Source of the DNA: Streptomyces sp. SAI-135
GTDB lineage: Bacteria > Actinomycetota > Actinomycetes > Streptomycetales > Streptomycetaceae
DNA: 64,000 bases
Assembly (NCBI RefSeq): GCF_029893805.1
Contig: NZ_JARXYP010000002.1
Coordinates: 3,720,001 to 3,784,000 of the forward strand
Direction: 5' to 3'
Part shown: piece by piece, positions 24,805 through 31,248 of the stretch
How positions within the stretch are numbered: the stretch's first letter is position 1
How the letters are laid out: every line of letters begins with the position of its first letter
The notes under the pieces: generated by a model
The model's input: only the letters and a program-made list of their open reading frames with translations
Told to the model about the DNA's origin: nothing
Database searches by the model: none
Position numbers and translations under genes: made by a program

Positions 24805-26096
24805 CCGGCGGACCCGAACGCGTCGTCCATCTTCTTCGCCGCCTCGCCGGAGGCCGCCGCCACGCTCTTCCTGCCGCTGACGACCTCCTGGAACATCGTC
24901 GGCAGCACCAGCGAGGAGTCGATCTGCGACCACGCTGCCGACGCGGGCACGAACTTCGTCCCGGCGGCCAGGGTCTGCGCGAACGGCTTGACGTACGGGT
25001 GCTCCGCGGCGACCTCGTCGCGCACGTCCCCGAACGTCGGCAGGAATCCCATCGCGTCGAACATCGCCGCCTGCGTCCTCTTCGACGTCAGCCGCTCCAT
25101 CAGTTGGACGGCCAGCGTCCGGTGCGAGGTGCTCTTCAGCACCCCGATGTTGTTGCCGCCGGCGAAGGCGGGAGCGATCGACCCGGCGGAGGTGCCGGGC
25201 AGCGGCACCACCGCGTACGCGCCCTTGACCTTCCCTGCCTCCACGGCCGTGTGGCTGAAGTCGCCGCCGATCGCCATCCCGGCCTTGCCCGCCGCGAACG
25301 CGGTGACCGTGTCGTTGCCGCCCATGCCGGCGCACTTGGCGGCCGGACAGTTGTCGTCGGTGAAGAGCGAGGTGTACTCCTTGATGCCCTTCTGCGCGGC
25401 TGCTCCGGAGATCGCGGAGGCGTACGAACCGGCCTTGCGGGTGGCCAGTTCGCCGCCGTGTGCCCAGATGAAGGGCATCGCGCCGTAGGTGTAGGCGCCG
25501 CCGACGACCAGGCCGTACAAGTCGGGTTTCGCGGCGCGGATCTTGCGGGCGGTCGCCGCCAACTCGGCCATGGTCCTCGGCACTTCCAGACCGAGTTCGT
25601 CGAAGACGTCGGTGCGGTAGTACAGCGCGCGGACGCCGACGTAGAAGGGCGAGCCGTACACCTTGCCGTCCACGGTGACCGAGGTCCTCGCCGTGGGGTC
25701 GGTGTCCTTCGACTCGCTCCAGGCTCCGAACTCCTCGGTGACGTCGAGGAGTCCGCCGTCCTTCACGTAGCCGGCGGTGTCGGTGTTGCCGTACTCCATC
25801 ACGTCGGGCGCGGAGGAGGGGTCGTTGAAGGCGGCTTTGACGCGCTGGGCGCGGGTCTCGACGGGGATGTACTCGACGTCGACCTTCGTGCCGTCGTGGG
25901 CCTTCTCGAAGGCGGTGACGACCGAGTCGACGACCTTCTCCTTCGGTTTGTTGCCGACCTCCTGGAAGAGCCAGACGCGCAGGGTGCCGGTCTTCTCGTC
26001 CTTGTCGGAGGAGGAGTTGGAGGAGGTCTGGGGCGCGCAGGCGGTGACCACCAGGGCAGCGAGGAGGAGGGAGGGGAGGCGGGGGGAGAGCTTCAT
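24801..26096 (-). CDS. Sugar-binding lipoprotein of the ABC importer
   Basis: This 431-residue extracellular solute-binding protein (family 1) starts at ATG 26096 behind a purine-rich GGAGGAAC. The signal peptide ends in a lipobox (VVTACAPQ). The segments GTLRVWLFQEVG, APDVMEYGNTDTAGYV and GGDFSHTAVEAG are typical of the maltose/GlcNAc-binding type. It is the first gene of the SBP-MalF-MalG-GH20 operon and its promoter region carries two palindromic sites. From memory this corresponds to SCO2946. Confidence 0.92.
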   Translation of the reverse strand: MKLSPRLPSLLLAALVVTACAPQTSSNSSSDKDEKTGTLRVWLFQEVGNKPKEKVVDSVVTAFEKAHDGTKVDVEYIPVETRAQRVKAAFNDPSSAPDVMEYGNTDTAGYVKDGGLLDVTEEFGAWSESKDTDPTARTSVTVDGKVYGSPFYVGVRALYYRTDVFDELGLEVPRTMAELAATARKIRAAKPDLYGLVVGGAYTYGAMPFIWAHGGELATRKAGSYASAISGAAAQKGIKEYTSLFTDDNCPAAKCAGMGGNDTVTAFAAGKAGMAIGGDFSHTAVEAGKVKGAYAVVPLPGTSAGSIAPAFAGGNNIGVLKSTSHRTLAVQLMERLTSKRTQAAMFDAMGFLPTFGDVRDEVAAEHPYVKPFAQTLAAGTKFVPASAAWSQIDSSLVLPTMFQEVVSGRKSVAAASGEAAKKMDDAFGSAG

Positions 26097-26118
26097 GGAG
26101 TGTTCCTCCGAGCGTGCG

Positions 26119-26133
26119 TTGCAACATATGCAA
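26119..26133 (-). promoter_or_regulatory. Inverted repeat TTGCA-N5-TGCAA upstream of the sugar-binding gene
   Basis: A perfect palindrome TTGCAacataTGCAA sits 23 bases before the start codon, where the -10 region or start of transcription is expected. A regulator bound here would block transcription. The site is read directly; which protein binds is unknown. Confidence 0.45.
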
Positions 26134-26186
26134 TGACGGTTTCGCTCAACGCAACGGAGGTTATGGCTTGCATGAACACGCCCACA

Positions 26187-26202
26187 AGAGGTCTCAACCA
26201 AT
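26187..26202 (-). promoter_or_regulatory. DasR-like operator (dre)
   Basis: The sequence AGAGGTCTCAACCAAT (reverse ATTGGTTGAGACCTCT) matches 12 of 16 positions of the DasR consensus ACTGGTCTAGACCACT, keeping the GGT...ACC core spacing. It lies about 90 bases upstream of the sugar-binding lipoprotein. DasR represses GlcNAc and chitin genes in Streptomyces, which suits the hexosaminidase in this operon. Confidence 0.45.
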
Positions 26203-26217
26203 CCGTGACACGCAAAA

Positions 26218-26250
26218 GCCCCTGGGGCACGTTGTACGCACCCCAGGGGC
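26218..26250 (-). terminator. Terminator after the DUF3039 gene
   Basis: The arms GCCCCTGGGG and CCCCAGGGGC (26218-26227 and 26241-26250) form a 10-bp stem. On the minus strand the stem is followed by CTTTTGCG, which resembles a short U tract. It separates the DUF3039 gene from the sugar operon. Confidence 0.7.
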
Positions 26251-26277
26251 CCTGTGAAGCTCAGCCGGGCGGCAGTC

Positions 26278-26556
26278 CTACTGGTCGCCGCCCTTGTCGT
26301 CGTCCCCCGAGCCCATGGACTCGTAGATCTCCTTGCACATGGGACACACGGGGTACTTCTTGGGATCGCGGCCGGGTACCCACACCTTGCCGCACAGCGC
26401 CACGACGGGGGTCCCGTCGAGGGCGCTCGCCATGATCTTGTCCTTCTGGACGTAGTGGGCGAAGCGCTCGTGGTCGCCGTCGCCGTGGGAAGTCTGCGGC
26501 GTGGGCTCGACGAGGGTCCCCGTACCAGTCCCGCGCTCGGGCTCGAGAGTGCTCAT
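26278..26556 (-). CDS. DUF3039 small zinc-ribbon-like protein
   Basis: This 92-residue actinobacterial protein of unknown function has a conserved core HERFAHYVQKDKIMAS...VVALCGKVWVPGRDP, and a CPMC pair that with the upstream Cys could bind zinc. The acidic tail (GSGDDDKGGDQ) is typical of the family. It follows the YqgE gene on the same strand with only 29 bases between them and may be cotranscribed. No biochemical role is known to me. Confidence 0.85.
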   Translation of the reverse strand: MSTLEPERGTGTGTLVEPTPQTSHGDGDHERFAHYVQKDKIMASALDGTPVVALCGKVWVPGRDPKKYPVCPMCKEIYESMGSGDDDKGGDQ

Positions 26557-26585
26557 AAGCCCAAGAGTACTGAAGCTCACATGGA

Positions 26586-27158
26586 TCAGTTGAGCGAAGG
26601 GTCGTCCGGGTACGTGGCCACCATCGCGAGCTCGTTGCGCTGGCGGCGCAGCACCTCGCGCCAGAGTCTCTCCGGGGCCGGTGAGGAGACGTCCCCGGGC
26701 TCCGACTCGACGACGTACCAGGCGCCCTCGACCAGCTCGTCCTCCAGCTGACCGGGCCCCCAGCCGGCGTAACCGGCGAAGATGCGCAGGCTGCCGAGGG
26801 CCGAGGCGAGCAGCTCCGGCGGGGCCTCCAGGTCGACCAGTCCGATCGCGCCGTGCACTCTGCGCCAGCCCAGCGGGGCCCCGTCGACGGCCCCGCCGCC
26901 GGGGATGACGGCGACCCCCAGGGCCGAGTCCAGGGAGACCGGGCCGCCCTGGAAGACGACCCCGGGTTCGCCCGCGAGGTCGGCCCAGCCCTCCAGGATG
27001 TCCCCCACGTCCACCGGGGTGGGGCGGTTGAGGACGACACCGAGGGAGCCCTCCTCGTCGTGGTCGAGAAGGAGCACCACCGCACGGTCGAAGTTCGGGT
27101 CCGCCAGGGCGGGCGTTGCCACGAGCAACCGCCCTGTGAGCGAGGACACCTCGGTCAT
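26586..27158 (-). CDS. YqgE/AlgH family protein
   Basis: This 190-residue conserved protein of the UPF0301/DUF179 family begins MTEVSSLTGRLLVATPAL. The family signature NFDRAVVLLLDHDEEGSLGVVLNRPT is clear, and the conserved GWGPGQLEDEL follows in the C-terminal half. Its biochemical role is not established. An ATG three codons further upstream (27167) is a possible alternative start. It is divergent from murA. Confidence 0.88.
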   Translation of the reverse strand: MTEVSSLTGRLLVATPALADPNFDRAVVLLLDHDEEGSLGVVLNRPTPVDVGDILEGWADLAGEPGVVFQGGPVSLDSALGVAVIPGGGAVDGAPLGWRRVHGAIGLVDLEAPPELLASALGSLRIFAGYAGWGPGQLEDELVEGAWYVVESEPGDVSSPAPERLWREVLRRQRNELAMVATYPDDPSLN

Positions 27159-27412
27159 GCCAGACATGATCCCGCATCTTCCCTCCGCGTGGGGAGGCAA
27201 TGCCCCGACGACGGTGGATGCAGCTCAGAGCGCACCGGTGCGCCGTGAGCGCACGCCGGGCGCCGGTGACCCCATGTGCCCGGCGCCTAGCAGGCCGTGT
27301 TGTGACAGAGCTATGACGTGCCTGGGCGGTACTTGGGCTTACAGAAGGGGGGTAGGCGGCGATTACCCTTGTCCCTTCCGGCCCCTGCCCCACTCATCGG
27401 AACGCGAGATAC

Positions 27413-28759
27413 ATGACCGTCAACGGCTCTGACGACGTACTGCTTGTCCACGGCGGAACCCCGCTGGAGGGCGAGATCCGTGTCCGCGGTGCGAAGAACC
27501 TCGTACCGAAGGCCATGGTCGCCGCCCTGCTGGGCAGCGAGCCGAGTCGACTGCGCAACGTTCCGGACATCCGTGACGTGCGTGTCGTACGCGGGCTGCT
27601 GCAACTGCACGGGGTGACGGTCCGTCCGGGTGAGGAACCGGGCGAGCTGGTGATGGACCCGACGCATGTCGAGAGCGCCAACGTCGCTGACATCGATGCC
27701 CACGCGGGTTCCTCGCGCATCCCGATCCTGCTGTGCGGCCCGCTGCTGCACCGGCTCGGGCACGCCTTCATCCCCGGTCTCGGCGGCTGCGACATCGGCG
27801 GCCGGCCCATCGACTTCCACTTCGAGGTGCTGCGGCAGTTCGGCGCGACGATCGAGAAGCGCGCCGACGGGCAGTTCCTGGAGGCGCCGCGGCGCCTTCG
27901 CGGCACGAAGATCCGGCTGCCGTACCCGTCCGTGGGCGCGACCGAGCAGGTGCTGCTGACGGCCGTCCTCGCCGAGGGCGTCACCGAGCTGTCGAACGCC
28001 GCGGTGGAGCCGGAGATCGAGGACCTCATCTGCGTCCTGCAGAAGATGGGCGCCATCATCGCGATGGACACCGACCGGACCATCCGCGTCACGGGTGTGG
28101 ACCGGCTCGGCGGCTACAACCACCGCGCCCTGCCGGACCGCCTGGAGGCCGCCTCCTGGGCGTCCGCCGCGCTGGCGACCGAGGGCAACATCTACGTCCG
28201 CGGCGCCCAGCAGCGCTCGATGATGACGTTCCTGAACACCTACCGGAAGGTGGGCGGTGCCTTCGAGATCGACGACGAGGGCATCCGTTTCTGGCACCCC
28301 GGCGGCCAGTTGAAGTCCATCGCGCTCGAAACGGACGTGCACCCGGGCTTCCAGACGGACTGGCAGCAGCCGCTGGTGGTCGCGCTCACCCAGGCCACGG
28401 GCCTGTCGATCATCCACGAGACGGTCTACGAGTCCCGGCTCGGCTTCACCTCCGCGCTCAACCAGATGGGTGCCCACATCCAGCTGTACCGCGAGTGCCT
28501 GGGCGGCTCGGACTGCCGCTTCGGCCAGCGCAACTTCCTGCACTCGGCGGTCGTCTCGGGCCCCACCAAGCTCCAGGGCGCCGACCTGGTCATCCCGGAC
28601 CTCCGAGGCGGCTTCTCCTACCTGATCGCCGCCCTCGCGGCCCAGGGGACCTCCCGCGTCCACGGCATCGACCTCATCAACCGCGGCTACGAGAACTTCA
28701 TGGAGAAGCTCGTGGAACTGGGCGCCAAGGTGGAACTGCCGGGCAAGGCACTCGGCTAG
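27413..28759 (+). CDS. murA: UDP-N-acetylglucosamine 1-carboxyvinyltransferase
   Basis: This enzyme adds enolpyruvate from PEP to UDP-GlcNAc, the first committed step of peptidoglycan synthesis in the cytoplasm. The protein has 448 residues in two EPSP-synthase-like domains. The substrate-binding Lys-Asn is in RVRGAKNLVPKAM. The catalytic Cys is retained in LGGCDIGGRPIDFH, equivalent to Cys115 of the E. coli enzyme, so the fosfomycin target residue is present. LRNVPDIRDV and EPEIEDLICVLQKMGA are further family motifs. It is monocistronic, divergent from yqgE, and followed by a strong terminator. Confidence 0.96.
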   Translation: MTVNGSDDVLLVHGGTPLEGEIRVRGAKNLVPKAMVAALLGSEPSRLRNVPDIRDVRVVRGLLQLHGVTVRPGEEPGELVMDPTHVESANVADIDAHAGSSRIPILLCGPLLHRLGHAFIPGLGGCDIGGRPIDFHFEVLRQFGATIEKRADGQFLEAPRRLRGTKIRLPYPSVGATEQVLLTAVLAEGVTELSNAAVEPEIEDLICVLQKMGAIIAMDTDRTIRVTGVDRLGGYNHRALPDRLEAASWASAALATEGNIYVRGAQQRSMMTFLNTYRKVGGAFEIDDEGIRFWHPGGQLKSIALETDVHPGFQTDWQQPLVVALTQATGLSIIHETVYESRLGFTSALNQMGAHIQLYRECLGGSDCRFGQRNFLHSAVVSGPTKLQGADLVIPDLRGGFSYLIAALAAQGTSRVHGIDLINRGYENFMEKLVELGAKVELPGKALG

Positions 28760-28773
28760 CCCCCTCCCGAACA

Positions 28774-28819
28774 CGCCGATGGGGCGGTCACCCGGACTCG
28801 GGTGACCGCCCCATCGGCG
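28774..28819 (+). terminator. Strong terminator after murA
   Basis: There are two perfectly complementary 20-base arms (28774-28793 and 28800-28819, starting CGCCGATGGGGCGGTC) with a 6-base loop, 15 bases after the murA stop. No T tract follows, but stem strength is high. It probably also acts for the convergent hupA gene. Confidence 0.85.
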
Positions 28820-28835
28820 TTGTGCTGAGCGCCCC

Positions 28836-28866
28836 GAAGGGGCGCGGGGAACTGCGCGACCAGCCA
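28836..28866. repeat. Third copy of the interspersed GGGGCGCGGGGAACTGCGCGACCAGCC repeat core
   Basis: The core is at 28839 and continues through CTGCGCGACCAGCC to 28864. It is identical in the core to the copies at 9070 and 9181. It lies between the murA terminator and the hupA stop codon. Confidence 0.8.
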
Positions 28867-28923
28867 CGGCGATCCGTCAGCCGAGGGACGGCCCGCAGTT
28901 ACCCGGCGCTCGAAGCGGAGCGC

Positions 28924-29205
28924 TTACTTGCCCTTGGCGGCTTCCTTGAGCTTGGAGCCCGCCGAGACCTTGACGCTGTAGCCGGCCGGGATCTGGATCG
29001 GGTCACCGGTCTGCGGGTTGCGCGCGGTGCGAGCGGCACGGTGGGTGCGCTCGAAGGTCAGGAAGCCGGGGATGGTGACCTTCTCGTCGCCCTTGGCGAC
29101 GATCTCGCCGACGGTCTCGGCGAACGCGGCCAGAACGGCGTCGGCGTCCTTGCGGGTCACCTCGGCGCGGTCGGCCAGCGCGGCCACCAGCTCACTGCGG
29201 TTCAT
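28924..29205 (-). CDS. hupA: HU-family DNA-binding protein
   Basis: This 93-residue histone-like protein bends and compacts the nucleoid as a dimer. The sequence MNRSELVAALADRAEVTRKDADAVL and the beta-arm region GFLTFERTHRAARTARNPQTG are canonical, ending in KLKEAAKGK. It lacks the long Lys/Ala-rich tail of the second Streptomyces HU (HupS), so it corresponds to HupA. It is convergent with murA and preceded by a 327-base untranslated region. Confidence 0.95.
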   Translation of the reverse strand: MNRSELVAALADRAEVTRKDADAVLAAFAETVGEIVAKGDEKVTIPGFLTFERTHRAARTARNPQTGDPIQIPAGYSVKVSAGSKLKEAAKGK

Positions 29206-29532
29206 GTTGTTACTCCCGTGTTCTTCTTGCCGTTGGGGTGTGCCACGCGGCGGAGCCGCACACGAGGCACAGCGAAGCCGATGCGCTCGCGCCCAGGGAC
29301 GCATCCTGCCCCTACCTGCTGCGGGAAAGCCAATCCGGCACCCGTAGGACTCGCATGAACACCCTAGGGGGTCACACGAACAGAGGCCTGGGCGTGGCGC
29401 CACCCTAGAGGGTGGCGCGAAGCGCCTGGTTCCGCGACGCGCCGGGCCGGAGGACCACCGTGGCAATCCTCACAGCCGAACAAACATACGACGTCCACTG
29501 TAGACGCGGGTCCCCAGGCCCGGTCGAGGGCC
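29206..29532 (-). other. Upstream region of hupA with a perfect 10-bp inverted repeat
   Basis: The region between the malic enzyme stop and hupA holds no gene. GCGCCACCCT-AG-AGGGTGGCGC (29397-29418) is a perfect palindrome that could end malic-enzyme transcripts or act as an operator. A run CACCCTAGGGGGTC-like at 29370-29383 gives a second, weaker element. The hupA promoter must lie here but no consensus -35/-10 is obvious. Confidence 0.45.
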
Positions 29533-30948
29533 CTACGCCGTCGCGCCCGCGGCCTTCGCCGCGTCCCGCACCGCGCCGGCCACCGCGCCCGCCACCTTGT
29601 CGTTGAAGACGCTCGGGATGATGTAGTTCGGGTTCAGCTCGTCCTCGGTGACGACGTCCGCGAGGGCCTTCGCGGCCGCGAGCATCATCTCGGTGTTGAC
29701 GGTGCGGGACTGGGCGTCCAGCAGACCGCGGAAAACGCCCGGGAAGACCAGCACGTTGTTGATCTGGTTCGGGAAGTCGGAGCGGCCGGTGGCCACGACG
29801 GCCGCCGTCTGACGGGCGACCGCCGGGTCGACCTCGGGGTCGGGATTCGCGAGCGCGAACACAATCGCACCCTCGGCCATGGCGGCCACGTCGGCGCCGT
29901 CCAGGACGTTCGGGGCCGAGACGCCGATGAAGACGTCGGCGCCGCGGACGGCCTCCTTCAACGTCCCGGTCAGGTTCTCGGGGTTGGTGTTGTCGGCGAT
30001 CCAGCGCAGCGCCGAGCCCGGAGCGGCGTCGACGAGGTCCTCACGGCCGGCGTGCACGACGCCGTGGATGTCGGCGACGACGGCGTTCTTGACGCCCGCC
30101 GCGATCAGCAGCTTGAGGATGGCCGTACCGGCCGCGCCGGCGCCGGACATGACGACCCGGATGTTCTCGATCGCCTTGCCGGTGACGCGCAGTGCGTTCG
30201 TCAGGGCGGCAAGGACCACGATCGCCGTGCCGTGCTGGTCGTCGTGGAAGACGGGGATGTCGAGGGCCTCACGCAGCCGGGCCTCGATCTCGAAGCAGCG
30301 GGGCGCGGAGATGTCCTCGAGGTTGATGCCGGCGAACCCGGGGGCGATCGCCTTGACGATCTCGACGATCGCGTCGGTGTCCTGGGTGTCCAGGCACAGC
30401 GGCCAGGCGTCGATGCCGGCGAACCGCTTGAACAGGGCCGCCTTGCCCTCCATGACCGGCAGGGCGGCCTTGGGACCGATGTTGCCCAGGCCCAGCACGG
30501 CCGAGCCGTCCGTCACGACCGCAACGGAGTTTCGCTTGATGGTGAGGCGGCGGGCGTCCTCGGGGTTCTCGGCGATCGCCATGCACACGCGGGCCACACC
30601 CGGGGTGTAGATCATGGAGAGGTCGTCGCGGTTGCGGATGGGGTGCTTCGACGCCATCTCGATCTTGCCACCGAGGTGCATCAGGAACGTACGGTCGGAC
30701 ACCTTGCCGAGCGTGACGCCCTCGATGCCGCGCAGCTCCTCGACGATCTCGTCGGCGTGCTTGGTGGAGCTGGCCGCGATGGTGACGTCGATCCGGAGCT
30801 TCTCGTGGCCGGACGCGGTGACGTCGAGGCCGGTCACCGAGCCTCCGGAGGACTCCACGGCGGTGGTGAGCTGCGAGACGGCGGTTCCGCTCGCGGGCAC
30901 CTCCAGCCGGACCGTCATCGAGTAGGAGACGCTGGGCGCCGTTGCCAT
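29533..30948 (-). CDS. NAD-dependent malic enzyme with N-terminal ACT-like domain
   Basis: This enzyme oxidatively decarboxylates malate to pyruvate. The 471-residue protein starts with about 90 residues resembling an ACT domain (SYSMTVRLEVPASGTAVSQL), then the malic enzyme N domain (YTPGVARVCMAIAENP, TDGSAVLGLGNIGPKAALPVMEGK) and the NAD domain (VVMSGAGAAGTAILKLL). The metal-binding and catalytic residues appear in NLEDISAPRCFEIE and PVFHDDQHGTAIV. The ACT-like domain suggests allosteric control by a small molecule. From memory it matches SCO2951, reported as the NAD-dependent form. It is monocistronic. Confidence 0.94.
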   Translation of the reverse strand: MATAPSVSYSMTVRLEVPASGTAVSQLTTAVESSGGSVTGLDVTASGHEKLRIDVTIAASSTKHADEIVEELRGIEGVTLGKVSDRTFLMHLGGKIEMASKHPIRNRDDLSMIYTPGVARVCMAIAENPEDARRLTIKRNSVAVVTDGSAVLGLGNIGPKAALPVMEGKAALFKRFAGIDAWPLCLDTQDTDAIVEIVKAIAPGFAGINLEDISAPRCFEIEARLREALDIPVFHDDQHGTAIVVLAALTNALRVTGKAIENIRVVMSGAGAAGTAILKLLIAAGVKNAVVADIHGVVHAGREDLVDAAPGSALRWIADNTNPENLTGTLKEAVRGADVFIGVSAPNVLDGADVAAMAEGAIVFALANPDPEVDPAVARQTAAVVATGRSDFPNQINNVLVFPGVFRGLLDAQSRTVNTEMMLAAAKALADVVTEDELNPNYIIPSVFNDKVAGAVAGAVRDAAKAAGATA

Positions 30949-31000
30949 GGCCGACTTCCTCTGCTTTCACGGGTGACGCTGATGCCGTCCGATCGTCGCA

Positions 31001-31016
31001 CCTACTGATGAGTAGG
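31001..31016 (-). promoter_or_regulatory. Palindrome CCTACT-gatg-AGTAGG upstream of malic enzyme
   Basis: A perfect inverted repeat with 6-base arms lies 53 bases before the malic enzyme start codon, in the expected promoter region. It could be an operator. No known consensus is recognised. Confidence 0.35.
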
Positions 31017-31069
31017 CGTTAGCCGCACGGGATTGCGGACGTTTTGTTCACGGGGGCGTCCACACGCAA

Positions 31070-31098
31070 GAGGCCCACGTCACACGGACGTGGGCCTC
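31070..31098 (-). terminator. Terminator between helicase/sRNA and malic enzyme
   Basis: GAGGCCCACGT (31070-31080) pairs perfectly with ACGTGGGCCTC (31088-31098) around a 7-base loop. On the minus strand the stem ends in CTCTTGCG. It lies just after the candidate small RNA and the helicase gene. Confidence 0.75.
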
Positions 31099-31109
31099 TC
31101 ACCAGGTCA

Positions 31110-31200
31110 GTGACACCGACCCGCCATGCTCGCCTCGCGGCAAGTGGTCGCTCGTAGCGACGAAGGTTGGGCCCGGGGGCTTGGATCGGGCCGGTGTCAC
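31110..31200 (-). ncRNA. Candidate structured small RNA (about 91 nt)
   Basis: A 14-bp closing stem joins GTGACACCGGCCCG (minus strand, from 31200) to CGGGTCGGTGTCAC (ending 31110), with one G-U pair. Inside, GTCGCT-ACG-AGCGAC (31161-31147) and CTTGCC-GCGA-GGCGAG (31144-31129) form two hairpins; the second has a GNRA-type loop and one U-G pair. Both wobble pairs exist only if the minus strand is transcribed; the plus strand would give A-C mismatches. A -10-like TAGCCT lies just upstream of 31200 and a terminator 12 bases downstream. It shows no SRP, 6S or RNase P signature. It may be an independent sRNA or a processed 3' UTR of the helicase gene. Confidence 0.4.
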
Positions 31201-31248
31201 ATCCAGGCTAACAAACGGATCCCGAAAGACCATTCCCGTACGGAGAGT

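Noticed and set aside
31110-31200. 4.5S SRP RNA, 6S RNA or RNase P RNA
   Set aside because: The GGTCAGGTCCGGAAGGAAGCAG-like SRP core is absent, and the length and fold do not match the other two.
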